Below, piece by piece: positions 1-8,552 of a DNA stretch of 64,000 bases (its first letter is position 1; the number at the start of each line of letters is the position of its first letter). Position numbers and translations under genes: made by a program. Source of the stretch: Mechercharimyces sp. CAU 1602 (lineage in GTDB: Bacteria > Bacillota > Bacilli > Thermoactinomycetales > JANTPT01). Where the stretch lies: the NCBI RefSeq assembly GCF_024753565.1, contig NZ_JANTPT010000002.1, positions 186,001 to 250,000 on the forward strand, written 5' to 3'. The notes beneath the pieces were generated by a model. It saw nothing but the letters and a program-made list of their open reading frames with translations, was not told the origin of the DNA and did not search any database.

Positions 1-294
1 CAATGTTAGTGCCATCGGCTTTTCCACAATCACATGCTTCCCTGCCTCTGCCGCTATAACCGTCTGCTCTGCGTGCAGACCACTGGGTGTACAGATATTG
101 ATTACATCAACCGGGGCTGTGCGCACCATCTCTTCAAAATCAGTGTAAAGGGCGACCCCCTCGTCTTTATACACTGCGAGTCTCTTTGGATCACGATCAC
201 AAAGAGCCGTTAAGACAGCTCCTTTCGCTTTAGTGATCGCCTGTATATGTGCGCTTGCAATATGACCACATCCCACAATGCCATATCGAATCAT
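1..294 (-). CDS. Gfo/Idh/MocA family oxidoreductase (3' end cut by window edge)
   Basis: Only the first 98 codons are inside the window; the rest lies beyond base 1. They form an NAD(P)-binding Rossmann fold of the Gfo/Idh/MocA type: GIVGCGHIA at residues 5-13 is the dinucleotide-binding glycine loop, and EKPMAL at 91-96 is the family EKP signature, whose Lys contributes to catalysis. Members oxidise or reduce sugars and inositols, often for nucleotide-sugar synthesis. The ATG at 294 is preceded by a run of six G (about GGGGGGAA) at suitable distance. The next gene on this strand is a GT4 glycosyltransferase, then mnaA, so a role in a surface-sugar pathway is plausible; the substrate cannot be told from this fragment. 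Confidence 0.85.
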   Translation of the reverse strand, partial: MIRYGIVGCGHIASAHIQAITKAKGAVLTALCDRDPKRLAVYKDEGVALYTDFEEMVRTAPVDVINICTPSGLHAEQTVIAAEAGKHVIVEKPMALTL

Positions 295-480
295 AACGTG
301 TTCCCCCCAAGATTTAAGCTACGATGAGTTCGATCAAGTACCATCATCTTGCCACGATCAATATTGTGGTGCAATCGTTGTGGCAAAAAGAGAACAAGAA
401 GATTACATGGTTTACAATAACCCCATCTATTCTTATTAAAATTAATAGTCTGATAATAATGAGCAGTGCTTATCCTGGAT

Positions 481-1674
481 TTAAGTTAATTTTTCATATA
501 GTGCTATCAATTGGCTAGCACTTTTTTCCCAGCGAAAAGATTGAGAGAAGCGATAAGCCCGCTGTGCATATGCACACTTATCCTCCCCCGACAACCGCAA
601 CATCTCTACAACCTTCCCTGCCAATGCCTGTTCATCTTGAGCAGCCACCAACATCCCTGTTTCCCCCTCGCGCACGATTTCAGGAATTCCACCCACTCGA
701 GTGGCGACGACGGGAATAGCACAACCCATGGCTTCAAGGAGCACCCCACCCAGTCCCTCGTGCAAACTAGGCAAACATATAAGATGGCTCGCATTCATCC
801 AAGTTGCGATCTCTTCATGTGGACGACGACCCACAAAGCTGATTGCATGCGTCATTGTCAGTGCTTCTACCTGTGCTTGGAGTCGCTTCCGTAGTGGTCC
901 CTCTCCTACAATCCATAAAGAGGCTTGGGGACGTTCTCTATATACCTGTCGCATTGCACGAATTAAATACTCCAGTCCTTTTACTGAATAGAGATTTCCA
1001 ACGAATAAGATAACCTCTTGCTCCAGAGGAAGTCCCAATCTAATTTTCATTTCCCTACCTTCACGCGGATAGAAACGCTCTGCATCAAAGCCATTATAAA
1101 TAGTATGAACCATTACATCTTTATCCACACGGCGAACAGCTTCCGCTAGCCCGTCACTTACCGCAATAATCGCATCATTTGTCGCCAGAGTCTCTTCTAC
1201 ATGACGGGCCACACACCTATTCTTCTCAGGATATACAAGAATATCGGAACCATGAACCGTACTTACAACAGGGACTCGTAATTTTTGCCTGAGGGAGGCA
1301 CCTACATGTCCATCGGGAAAGAGTGTGTGGCAGTGAATGAGGTCAATCGGATGAGTACGATGAAAAGCAGTAATCACCGCTTGCAGGGATTGCAGGTAAT
1401 ATTGACTGTAGAAAGAGAATCCCAGTCCCGCAGGAAACATCCTTGTTGGAACATATTGAACAAATACACCATCCATGACCGTTTTCTTCTCTTCTTGCCG
1501 ATATTTTTTCCACTTCGGATAGAACGGAAAAGATGGGGTAGGAACAAAGACACTACACTTGACCCCTCTATCTTGTAATGCCCGCACTTGTTGATGCACA
1601 AATAATCCTGACATCGGGTTGGCAGGATGGGGGTACATATGTGAGATGATCGCAACATGTAACATCTTACTCAT
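481..1674 (-). CDS. Glycosyltransferase family 4 protein
   Basis: A 397-residue GT-B fold retaining glycosyltransferase that would move a sugar from a nucleotide donor to a lipid or glycan acceptor at the inner face of the membrane. The N-terminal Rossmann half starts HVAIISHMYPHP and carries a G-x-F-V-H-Q-Q segment near residue 23. HGSD at 141-144 closes the acceptor half. The C-terminal donor half has the E-x7-E motif (Glu306 and Glu314 in HEGLGGVLLEAMG) that holds the nucleotide-sugar. Length is normal for GT4. The ATG follows GAGGGAG at 9 bases. It lies 20 bases after mnaA, so the two are probably co-transcribed and may serve the same cell-wall glycopolymer. The acceptor is unknown. Confidence 0.9.
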   Translation of the reverse strand: MSKMLHVAIISHMYPHPANPMSGLFVHQQVRALQDRGVKCSVFVPTPSFPFYPKWKKYRQEEKKTVMDGVFVQYVPTRMFPAGLGFSFYSQYYLQSLQAVITAFHRTHPIDLIHCHTLFPDGHVGASLRQKLRVPVVSTVHGSDILVYPEKNRCVARHVEETLATNDAIIAVSDGLAEAVRRVDKDVMVHTIYNGFDAERFYPREGREMKIRLGLPLEQEVILFVGNLYSVKGLEYLIRAMRQVYRERPQASLWIVGEGPLRKRLQAQVEALTMTHAISFVGRRPHEEIATWMNASHLICLPSLHEGLGGVLLEAMGCAIPVVATRVGGIPEIVREGETGMLVAAQDEQALAGKVVEMLRLSGEDKCAYAQRAYRFSQSFRWEKSASQLIALYEKLT

Positions 1675-1694
1675 CTACGGTTACTCCCTCTTTT

Positions 1695-2759
1695 CTAACC
1701 TTTTGCAAGTACATGAATAATCTGATCTGCCGTCCGTCCTGCTCCGTATAATGGTGGGATTTTATCAAAATGAATGACTGAGCGCTCGTGAGCCGCTTCT
1801 ACTATTTGACGTTCATCTGCACCAACAAGCCGATTCGCTCGCCACTTCACTGTTTCCACCCACTCGGTTTCATCACGCATGGTTATACAAGGGGTCTGTA
1901 ATAAAAAAGCTTCCTTCTGCACTCCTCCAGAATCCGTAAGAATCTTAGCCGCCGCGGCTTCCAGTTGTAGCATATCCAAATAACCGATAGGGGCAATCAT
2001 AATCACGTTGGGATTGGTAATCTGTAAGTCCCACTGCGCTAGTCTGGCCTGTGTACGTGGATGGAGGGGGAGAACCACTTTATATTCAATTTGATTCAGG
2101 GCAGATACGATGCTACGTAATCGACTTTCATGATCGGTATTTTCTGCCCGGTGAAGCGTGGCTAACAGAAATTGATCTGGGGTAAGGGCAAGTTGCTGTA
2201 AGATCGTCGACTGCCGTCGCGCTAACTGTATGTTATACTGTACCGCCTCCACCATAATATCCCCCACCATATGTACACCCTCGCTCATGCCCTCACGCAA
2301 AAGATGAGCAACCGCTGTTTCCGTCGGACAAAAGAGCCAGGTGGAAAGATGATCAGTCAACACACGATTGGTTTCTTCTGGCATCCGGCGATTAAAACTA
2401 CGTAATCCAGCTTCTACATGAGCGACGGGCACATGGAGTTTGGCCGCCGCTAATCCACCCGCTAATGTAGAATTTGTGTCGCCGTATACAATAACGAGAT
2501 CAGGTTTCTCCTCAAGCAAAATACGTTCAATCTTGGTCAACATCTCTCCCGTTTGTTCTCCGTGTGATTTAGAGCCAACATGAAGGTGATAATCAGGTTG
2601 CGGTATCTCCAATTCCGAAAAAAATATGTCGGAGAGGTTGTGGTCATAATGTTGTCCAGTATGAACGAGAATCTCTTCACCATGCTGACGCCACACGCGT
2701 GAGATGGGTGCCGCTTTAATAAATTGAGGTCTAGCTCCTACAATCGTTACCGCTTTCAT
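1695..2759 (-). CDS. mnaA: UDP-N-acetylglucosamine 2-epimerase (non-hydrolysing)
   Basis: A cytosolic enzyme that interconverts UDP-GlcNAc and UDP-ManNAc, the donor used for teichoic acid linkage units and other wall polymers. The 354-residue product shows family hallmarks: GARPQFIKAAP at residues 8-18, TGQHYDHNLSD near 36, VYGDTNSTLAG near 95, HVEAGLRSFNRRMPEE near 114 with the catalytic acidic pair, and TDSGGVQKEA near 276. It is full length, starts with ATG behind a GGGAGGGGGAGG ribosome site, and is followed closely by a GT4 glycosyltransferase. fabZ lies 28 bases upstream on the same strand, so read-through from a fatty-acid/wall operon is likely. Confidence 0.95.
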   Translation of the reverse strand: MKAVTIVGARPQFIKAAPISRVWRQHGEEILVHTGQHYDHNLSDIFFSELEIPQPDYHLHVGSKSHGEQTGEMLTKIERILLEEKPDLVIVYGDTNSTLAGGLAAAKLHVPVAHVEAGLRSFNRRMPEETNRVLTDHLSTWLFCPTETAVAHLLREGMSEGVHMVGDIMVEAVQYNIQLARRQSTILQQLALTPDQFLLATLHRAENTDHESRLRSIVSALNQIEYKVVLPLHPRTQARLAQWDLQITNPNVIMIAPIGYLDMLQLEAAAAKILTDSGGVQKEAFLLQTPCITMRDETEWVETVKWRANRLVGADERQIVEAAHERSVIHFDKIPPLYGAGRTADQIIHVLAKG

Positions 2760-2786
2760 TTAAGCCTCCCCCTCCCTCTTTATGGT

Positions 2787-3221
2787 TTATTCGGCTTCAC
2801 CAATCGCAAACATCAATTCTCCTTCTGCCACCACTTTACCCTCTACCGTAGCAGTCCCTTTCGCTTTCCCTATATAACGTCGCATTTTTAACATTTCCAC
2901 CTCTAAGCGCAAAATATCTCCTGGCTTTACCTGACCACGAATACGAACCCGATCCAAGCCTGTTAAAAAACCAATCTTTCCTCGATTTTCTTCCACTCCT
3001 AAGATCGACACCGCTCCTACTTGGGCCAATGCTTCCATGATTAACACTCCTGGCATCACGGGGTGTCCAGGAAAATGACCAGCAAAAAAAGGCTCGTTGA
3101 TACTGACATTTTTCTGTCCTACCGCGCGCACTCCCCAGTCACATTCAATAATCTTATCTACCAATAAAAAGGGATAACGGTGTGGCAAAATGCGTTGTAT
3201 ATCAGCAATCGTCATCTCCAC
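2787..3221 (-). CDS. fabZ: 3-hydroxyacyl-ACP dehydratase FabZ
   Basis: This enzyme removes water from (3R)-hydroxyacyl-ACP in type II fatty acid elongation. The sequence has the hot-dog fold markers: [15 protein letters not shown] near the N terminus, and [15 protein letters not shown], which includes the active-site His and is followed by the helix with the catalytic Glu (LIMEALAQ). I start it at the GTG at 3221 because GAGGAG lies 8 bases before it, whereas the in-frame GTG at 3230 abuts the ribosome site; this gives 144 residues, the usual FabZ size. In B. subtilis fabZ is also near spoIIID and mbl, so the position is conserved although mbl and the flagellar flhO/flhP genes are missing here. 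Confidence 0.95.
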   Translation of the reverse strand: MEMTIADIQRILPHRYPFLLVDKIIECDWGVRAVGQKNVSINEPFFAGHFPGHPVMPGVLIMEALAQVGAVSILGVEENRGKIGFLTGLDRVRIRGQVKPGDILRLEVEMLKMRRYIGKAKGTATVEGKVVAEGELMFAIGEAE

Positions 3222-3339
3222 TCTTTTCACTCCTCTTCAGGTTCATTCTTCTCCTATAGCACCTTCATTATAGCGAAACTGTTCACTCTTTTCCATCAAG
3301 AAAGAAACCGGCTTAATCGCTTCCCAATAGAAATAAGAA

Positions 3340-3364
3340 CACCCTCTAGATGATCTAGAGGGTG
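3340..3364 (-). terminator. Rho-independent terminator after the malic enzyme gene
   Basis: A near-perfect palindrome, CACCCTCTAGA / TCTAGAGGGTG, lies 15 bases after the malic enzyme stop codon. On the minus strand it is followed by a T-rich stretch (TTCTTATTTC), so it should end that transcript. The T tract is interrupted, so termination may be partial. Confidence 0.6.
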
Positions 3365-3378
3365 ATGTATAATAGCAT

Positions 3379-4698
3379 TTAATCCTTTTGTTTCAATGCA
3401 ATTCGTTCTACAGCTTGACTTACTTGATGATGGACATCTGGGTCAAGTGGGTGTGGAACTAAATCGCCTTCTTTTGTTAAACGTGAAATCTCCTCCGCTG
3501 CCGCAACAAACATCTCATGCGAAAACCGTCGTGCCTTCGCATTCAATATTCCGCGAAAGATTCCAGGAAAGCCGAGTGCGTTATTTACAGAACGACCATC
3601 AGCAGCAAAAGCAGCTCCTGCTTCCACTGCTACTTCCGGCCGAATTTCCGGCTTAGGGTTAGACAACGCCAAAATAACTTGCCCTTTACGAATCATATCA
3701 GGTTGAATCAAACCAGGTACACCCGTTGTCGCCACCACAATATCACACTCGAGCATTAATTCCTCAAGGGTAACTAAAGGCTTCCCACCATATCCTTGCA
3801 AACGTTGACGGGCTTGTTCTTGTGGGTCTGTACCATACACTTCAGTAACTCCATAAGCCAGAAACATACGACAAATCGCCAATCCAGCTGCTCCCAGTCC
3901 TATCTGTCCTACCTTCGCTTCTTTTAAGTCGACTCCAGCAGCACGACAAGCCGACATGACTGCAGCCAACGTAACAACTGCCGTTCCATGCTGATCGTCA
4001 TGCATAACAGGGATGTCTAATTCTTGCTGCAAACGCTCCTCAATTTCAAAGCAATGAGGGGAACCAATATCCTCTAATAAGATGCCCCCAAAACTGTGAG
4101 CAATATGTTTCACCGTGTTGACCACTTCATCGGGATCGCTTGTATCCAACAAGATTGGAATCCCACTTATTCCAGCAAAGCGATCAAAGAGAGCCGCTTT
4201 CCCTTCCATTACTGGCATTCCTGCAACTGGACCTATATTGCCCAATCCCAATACCGCCGTACCATCAGTAACAATGGCCACCGTATGACCAATACTGGTA
4301 TAGATGCGCGCTTTACTAGGATCTTCCATTATGACACGGCACACATTGGCCACCCCTGGAGTGTACACTTTTCGTAGATCGGCAAGAGAACGGACATCCA
4401 TCTTACTGGTCATATGAATCTTTCCACCCTCATGAGCGGAGAGTACATCATCAGAGACAGCTGTTAGACGGATTCCTCTACCCAATTGGCGAATATCAGC
4501 CAATATTTCCGCTAACTTCTCATCACTTTCGCATTGTACTGTGATATTGCGCAAGGTTGTGCGCGGCCCAATTCGCACAGTTGTAATCTCACCGATATCA
4601 CCACCGGCTTGTCCAATAGCAGTAGCTACTCGACCCAAATTTCCGGGTAATGAGGGTGTTTCGATCATCACGGATCGAGTCAGGTTTCGTTCACTCAC
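3379..4698 (-). CDS. NAD(P)-dependent malic enzyme with N-terminal ACT domain
   Basis: Malic enzyme decarboxylates L-malate to pyruvate with reduction of NAD(P). The protein has a regulatory ACT domain over roughly the first 80 residues (SVMIETPSLPGNLG...), then the malic enzyme catalytic core: YTPGVANVC, LGLGNIGPVAGMPVMEGK, and MHDDQHGTA, where the two Asp bind the divalent metal; the NAD domain has GLGAAGLAI and ALSNP. The longest frame opens at 4761, but GTG at 4698 has AAGGAGG 7 bases upstream (4707-4713) and is the start I use (439 residues). It is single, ending in its own terminator. The ACT domain suggests control by a small molecule, possibly an amino acid; this is inference. Confidence 0.93.
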   Translation of the reverse strand: MSERNLTRSVMIETPSLPGNLGRVATAIGQAGGDIGEITTVRIGPRTTLRNITVQCESDEKLAEILADIRQLGRGIRLTAVSDDVLSAHEGGKIHMTSKMDVRSLADLRKVYTPGVANVCRVIMEDPSKARIYTSIGHTVAIVTDGTAVLGLGNIGPVAGMPVMEGKAALFDRFAGISGIPILLDTSDPDEVVNTVKHIAHSFGGILLEDIGSPHCFEIEERLQQELDIPVMHDDQHGTAVVTLAAVMSACRAAGVDLKEAKVGQIGLGAAGLAICRMFLAYGVTEVYGTDPQEQARQRLQGYGGKPLVTLEELMLECDIVVATTGVPGLIQPDMIRKGQVILALSNPKPEIRPEVAVEAGAAFAADGRSVNNALGFPGIFRGILNAKARRFSHEMFVAAAEEISRLTKEGDLVPHPLDPDVHHQVSQAVERIALKQKD

Positions 4699-4751
4699 GT
4701 TCTGGTCCTCCTTGCGTATTAATACAGCTGTCATTATTGTTCGTGAAAGGC

Positions 4752-4775
4752 AAAAGCCCAATACCGAGATTGGGC
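4752..4775 (-). terminator. Probable terminator after the EpuA-like gene
   Basis: GCCCAAT and ATTGGGC (4756-4762, 4769-4775) form a 7-bp stem with a 6-base loop, 18 bases after the stop codon of the 4794-5609 gene. On the minus strand four T follow. Five A on the other side mean it could also act on plus-strand transcripts. Confidence 0.5.
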
Positions 4776-4793
4776 AAAAAGAGTAGATATGAA

Positions 4794-5609
4794 TTATTTG
4801 TAAACAAGATTATATAGGTGTTCCCACAATTCTACACTAAAAACTTCTTTCCACTCGCCTCCATTGGAACTATACCCTACTATCAAACCAATGGACAACG
4901 CTGTTAGGAACAATAAAGGGAGCCAAACAATCTTCCAAATCACGATACCTACTTTTTTCCCAATGTCAGCTGTCTGATTCGTCTGAGTAGAAACCTCAGC
5001 TTGGTCAGCTTCCCCCTCAACAAGCTCATTCTCTTCTTCATCGGCTTCGCTCCACTTGAGAACTCCAGCCGGTTGTATGGCTTCATGCCCTTCCTCTATG
5101 GCTTTATTTTCTGAAACAGATATGGGGTCTAGATTACCCTCTTCTATGTTTTCGCTTTTTTCTGAGTGCTGCTCATCCTCATTCAACTGATGCTTCTCTT
5201 CAACCTGGTCCTCATCGTCTGCTGGTACATCTTCTACATGTCCATCATCCCCATCCACCTCAGTAAGAGGATTGGCAGACTCCATCTCTGGTCGGGTGAT
5301 TAAATCACCCTCAGATTCTGCTGACGTATCTTTTTCTCCCAAAGTGTGAGTCTCTTCCTGCTCTTTTGTAGCAGTCTGATGGTTATGGCTATCCTCTTCT
5401 CTGATTTCCTCAGCTTCCTCTACTTCTTCAATCTGTTCTTCCTCTATCTGTATCTGTTTTTTTTCTTCAATCTGTTTTTCTTCCTCTATTTGCTTTTCTT
5501 CTTCAGATATTTGCTTTTCTTCTTCAGAGGAAGTGATCGGGCCTGTTTCCTCAACGTTTGAATTTTCTTCCTCTATATCTGTATGTTCATTTCTTTCCTT
5601 ATCTGACAT
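4794..5609 (-). CDS. EpuA-like membrane-anchored protein with long Glu-rich domain
   Basis: The last ~55 residues hold a basic patch, one transmembrane helix (about IVWLPLLFLTALSIGLIVGY) and a tail ending EHLYNLVYK. This resembles the small EpuA family (misleadingly labelled RNA polymerase subunit beta in databases), whose tail typically reads like GYGVIGDG...W.HI..LV. EpuA proteins are usually about 60-100 residues; here a ~210-residue, extremely acidic low-complexity region (runs of EE, EEKQI repeats, DED) precedes the helix. Its negative charge would face the cytoplasm if the anchor is a C-terminal tail. I start at the ATG at 5609, with AAAGGG 8 bases upstream; the ATG pair at 5657 has no ribosome site. 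Function is not known. Confidence 0.7.
   Translation of the reverse strand: MSDKERNEHTDIEEENSNVEETGPITSSEEEKQISEEEKQIEEEKQIEEKKQIQIEEEQIEEVEEAEEIREEDSHNHQTATKEQEETHTLGEKDTSAESEGDLITRPEMESANPLTEVDGDDGHVEDVPADDEDQVEEKHQLNEDEQHSEKSENIEEGNLDPISVSENKAIEEGHEAIQPAGVLKWSEADEEENELVEGEADQAEVSTQTNQTADIGKKVGIVIWKIVWLPLLFLTALSIGLIVGYSSNGGEWKEVFSVELWEHLYNLVYK
5489..5528 (-). repeat. 21-bp tandem repeat in the Glu-rich coding region
   Basis: Two copies of a 19-base identical string starting TTTGCTTTTCTTC (plus strand) lie 21 bases apart, encoding repeated EEEKQI units; degenerate copies continue toward 5440. Such in-frame repeats can change copy number without breaking the frame. Confidence 0.7.
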
Positions 5610-5885
5610 AGCCCAAACCCTTTCTTTCCCACTCTTTTTCTCTCTGTTCCTCATCATTTATATTTATATCACATTGGTACGATATTAGTCCGGTTGTCGC
5701 ATAAAAAGGCAATAAAATCACTATAACTATATCATAATTACGTAATAGATTCCATCTGCCTCCTATAAATATTAGAAAAAATAGAAATAAATTTTCCAAC
5801 AAAAAGAACACCGGAGCAAAGAAAGATATCTGATAATAAAGACAAATAATGATACATCCCTATGTACGCTACGGCGCTCTTTTTG

Positions 5886-6194
5886 CTACATATTTAGTGT
5901 TGTCGCTTCTGTCTCTTGCTGTTGACTCATATCATCAACTTTCTCTTTTTGATTTTTGTATTTTACTTTCGTCGCTTCACCACCACGCAAATGACGAATC
6001 GATTTATGATACTCCAGGATCTTCTTCACTTCTTCCGCCAACTCAGGGTTGATTTCAGGTAAACGTTCTGTAAGATCCTTATGAACAGTACTTTTGGATA
6101 CACCAAATTCTTTAGCAATATGTCGAACCGTGTTCCTTGTCTCCACAAAGTACCGTCCAATCTTAATTGTACGCTCTTTTATATAATCGTGCAC
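5886..6194 (-). CDS. spoIIID: Sporulation transcriptional regulator SpoIIID
   Basis: SpoIIID is the small DNA-binding protein that switches mother-cell transcription from early to late sigma-E genes and helps make sigK. Residues from HDYIKERTIKIG through VRHIAKEFGVSKSTVHKDLTERL (the helix-turn-helix) to YHKSIRHLRGGEATKVKY are nearly identical to the B. subtilis protein. The frame extends upstream to 6275 but the true start is the GTG at 6194: it aligns with the B. subtilis N terminus, and AGAGGGG sits about 8 bases before it. That gives 102 residues, with a slightly longer polar tail than the 93-residue B. subtilis protein. A sigma-E-like promoter is found just upstream. Confidence 0.97.
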   Translation of the reverse strand: MHDYIKERTIKIGRYFVETRNTVRHIAKEFGVSKSTVHKDLTERLPEINPELAEEVKKILEYHKSIRHLRGGEATKVKYKNQKEKVDDMSQQQETEATTLNM

Positions 6195-6225
6195 TCCCTT
6201 CACCCCTCTTACGTTTGTCTGGTAC

Positions 6226-6253
6226 ATTATATGAAGGGGTTTGGGGGTTATTC
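6226..6253 (-). promoter_or_regulatory. Sigma-E type promoter of spoIIID; rest of 6195-6512 looks non-coding
   Basis: On the minus strand GAATAA (6253-6248) is followed after 14 bases by CATATAAT (6233-6226), close to the sigma-E consensus (about kmATATT, 14 bases, CATACAnT). This fits the mother-cell expression known for spoIIID. Between this promoter and the end of spoIIQ at 6513 I see no gene; a small TCTGTCGACGACAGA palindrome near 6460-6476 followed at a distance by seven T on the minus strand may be a weak spoIIQ terminator. Confidence 0.6.
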
Positions 6254-6512
6254 TCTTTCGAACAAGCACTGACAAGCCTTTTCATCCAATTTCTTTCACG
6301 AAAATCACAATCCAATTAAATCCATGCACTCCGTTTACTAGGATAAATAAGAGAATGACCTTCCTCCTCATTCCAATAAGCTGTGATAATCCGCATGGTA
6401 GTCACACTCGTATCCACTATCTACAACCTAGCAATAAACAAAAAAATAGGATATCTTCTTTCTGTCGACGACAGATAAGAACATATCCCCTCTCAAACAT
6501 TAGTCTGATTTT

Positions 6513-7190
6513 TTATTTTTTGGAGCTAATAAATTGATTCGGATTTAGCGGTTTCTCCTCTTTACGCACTTCGAAGTGCAAATGGTTACCCGCTTCTTTT
6601 TCAAACTTGTTAAATCCGGAAGTGGCGATCTTCTCTCCACTTTTTACGCTGTCCCCAGCTTTCACTTGCACATCCGTTAAGCTCTGATATACAGTAACCA
6701 ATCCGTTTTCATGCTCGATCTCAACAACCATTCCCAGGATCGGGTTTTCTTCTGCCCGTGTCACTTTCCCACTCAAAGCGGCAACTACTTCAAATTCTTT
6801 GCCATCTTTACGAGCGTAATCCTGTCCAGAATGGGGCCAAAATGTATTAGCATATTTTACAAGGGAAGCTTCTTTTGCTTCATCTGTATCCGCCTCCTCA
6901 TAGTAGCCCATCTTCATCATTTCTTGCGTGTCATCAGCTACTGGAAGACGCATACTCTCTTCTTTCTGCTCTTTCTTCTCACCCTCGTCATTATTCATTT
7001 GGATAGTTTCCAATCCCAACTCGGGTAAGCTTTGATTTTGACTACTTTGGTACCACCACATCATAGTGAAGATAAGTGCAGCAGTACCCAAATAAATAGC
7101 AGGGAAGACCCATTTCTTTCCTAGAACTCTTTTCCATTTGGCGCGTGTAGGTAATTTTTTAACGCGCTTGTCTGGATCTTGTGGTTTCAT
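6513..7190 (-). CDS. spoIIQ: Stage II sporulation protein SpoIIQ (LytM/M23-like)
   Basis: SpoIIQ is the forespore membrane protein that pairs with SpoIIIAH across the intermembrane space to build the feeding-channel complex during engulfment. Residues 28-47 are one transmembrane helix after a basic cytoplasmic tail. The LytM domain spans about 115-222. Metal ligands His120 and Asp124 (HSGQD) and His203/His205 (NHLHFEV) are all present, whereas B. subtilis SpoIIQ has Ser at the first His position. The YxHL catalytic motif is replaced by YQSL (residues 168-171), as in B. subtilis. Length 225 lacks the long Ser/Glu-rich tail of the B. subtilis protein. The ATG follows GAGGTGAT and a sigma-F-like promoter. 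It precedes spoIIID as in B. subtilis-type neighbourhoods. Confidence 0.93.
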   Translation of the reverse strand: MKPQDPDKRVKKLPTRAKWKRVLGKKWVFPAIYLGTAALIFTMMWWYQSSQNQSLPELGLETIQMNNDEGEKKEQKEESMRLPVADDTQEMMKMGYYEEADTDEAKEASLVKYANTFWPHSGQDYARKDGKEFEVVAALSGKVTRAEENPILGMVVEIEHENGLVTVYQSLTDVQVKAGDSVKSGEKIATSGFNKFEKEAGNHLHFEVRKEEKPLNPNQFISSKK

Positions 7191-7211
7191 TTGGTAATCA
7201 CCTCAAACTCC

Positions 7212-7240
7212 AGTGTGGACAGCCTGAAGTGTTTATATAC
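7212..7240 (-). promoter_or_regulatory. Sigma-F type promoter of spoIIQ
   Basis: On the minus strand GTATA (7240-7236), a 15-base spacer and GTCCACACT (7220-7212) match the forespore consensus (wGHATA, 15, GGnnAnAnT) with one mismatch in the -10. The start point would fall just upstream of the ribosome site. Forespore expression from sigma-F is the known pattern for spoIIQ. Confidence 0.6.
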
Positions 7241-7344
7241 CTAGGGTCTCCATATTTTTTGTATTTTCGCAACCCGTTTTCTAATCAAGTTTATTTGCTC
7301 AATTCTTATATGCAAAATTTATTTAGAAGAAAAGAGTCGATTCC

Positions 7345-8388
7345 TTATTTCTTACTTGCTAGTACTTGATTTACTTGCCCGATATCTATCCCACTATAAT
7401 AGTGCTTCACAATCTCCTGAGCACCTTTACCCTCCTCCGCCATCAAATTGGCTCCCCACTGGCTCATCCCTACACCATGACCATACCCCTCTGTACGAAA
7501 GGTAAGCTTTCCTTGATCGTATTTCCAAGTAAAGTCTGAAGATGAGAGATTTAACGCCTCACGAACTTCACGCCCAGAAAATAGTTGTCCATCAATAATC
7601 ACTTCATCCACCCGCTCCCCTTCTGTCCAACCTTTTACCTTGATCCAATTGGAGTTCCATTTATTAGGAGGCGAAACCTTTTTCCTCGTATTTTCCAATA
7701 ATTTTTTAGAAAATTCATCAAGGGACAGCGTCACTTCATCTCTAAACTTTGGTGATTCCTGATCCCAACTTGAATCTACACTGCGCAAATAGGGATAGGG
7801 AGCCGTGAAGTAATCTTCCGAGTTCTCAGTACGGCCATTACTAGTGGAAAAAAAAGCAGCATAGATGGGTTGCTTCTCGTAGAGCAATACTTTGTTCTCT
7901 GTTTCTTTAACCGCTTGATTCACTTTATTGGAGTAAGAAATATACTCTGCTCCCCATTTTGCCCGCAACATTTCGTCCGACGCATAAACTTGATGACGCA
8001 CAGTGTCAGAAACGTGGGCCCCTTTCGCCCCCTCACCGAAAGAAGACTCCATATCATGAAAGTTATCTTTACGTAAGCGGTCAATAATATAGGTTCTCGC
8101 TGCTAATGCTTGTGCTTTTAACGCCTCTACATGAAAATCAGCCGGCATCTCCGCTGCCACTACGCCACGCACATACGCCTCTAGCGATATTTCTTCCGTT
8201 CTTTTCTCCTTCGTCCTGTATACACGAATAATGGGTCCTTCATCGGGCAACGCTACCACCTTTTCACTCTCTACTGCTGCCACAGGCGTGAGCTCCTCAT
8301 CCCCAAATCCCGTTAATAATGCCGGTATCATCACCATCACTGCAACGAGCACAACGAAAAAGGTGGCTACTACTACTCCTTTGTTCAA
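7345..8388 (-). CDS. spoIID: Stage II sporulation protein SpoIID
   Basis: SpoIID is a membrane-anchored lytic transglycosylase that cuts denuded peptidoglycan glycan strands during engulfment with SpoIIM and SpoIIP. A single N-terminal anchor occupies about residues 5-28. The catalytic domain begins RVYRTKEKRTEEISLEAYVRGVVAAEMPADFHVEALKAQALAARTY, which contains the catalytic Glu (AAEMP), and ends with the family signature GYGHGVGMSQWGA. Length 347 matches the family. The start is TTG at 8388 with GAGAGGGGG about 7 bases upstream. It follows murAA/ywmB as in B. subtilis. Minus-strand CATAACGT near 8430 may be part of a sigma-E promoter but the -35 is poor. Confidence 0.95.
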   Translation of the reverse strand: MNKGVVVATFFVVLVAVMVMIPALLTGFGDEELTPVAAVESEKVVALPDEGPIIRVYRTKEKRTEEISLEAYVRGVVAAEMPADFHVEALKAQALAARTYIIDRLRKDNFHDMESSFGEGAKGAHVSDTVRHQVYASDEMLRAKWGAEYISYSNKVNQAVKETENKVLLYEKQPIYAAFFSTSNGRTENSEDYFTAPYPYLRSVDSSWDQESPKFRDEVTLSLDEFSKKLLENTRKKVSPPNKWNSNWIKVKGWTEGERVDEVIIDGQLFSGREVREALNLSSSDFTWKYDQGKLTFRTEGYGHGVGMSQWGANLMAEEGKGAQEIVKHYYSGIDIGQVNQVLASKK

Positions 8389-8491
8389 CCCTTTTCCCCC
8401 TCTCTATCTGATAAACTCTCTTTACGTTATGTAATGAACTAATAGATTAGAACATCCTCACCATCAAAAAGAGAGTGCGCCACCTTTGCCC

Positions 8492-8530
8492 CACAAAAAA
8501 ACTGTGAACCTAGGAAATGGTTCACAGTTT
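8492..8530 (-). terminator. Strong intrinsic terminator after murAA
   Basis: A 12-bp perfect stem (AAACTGTGAACC paired with GGTTCACAGTTT, 8499-8510 and 8519-8530) with an 8-base loop is followed on the minus strand by seven T. It separates the ywmB-murAA unit from spoIID. Confidence 0.9.
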
Positions 8531-8552
8531 ATGAAATACGAAATATCATATA

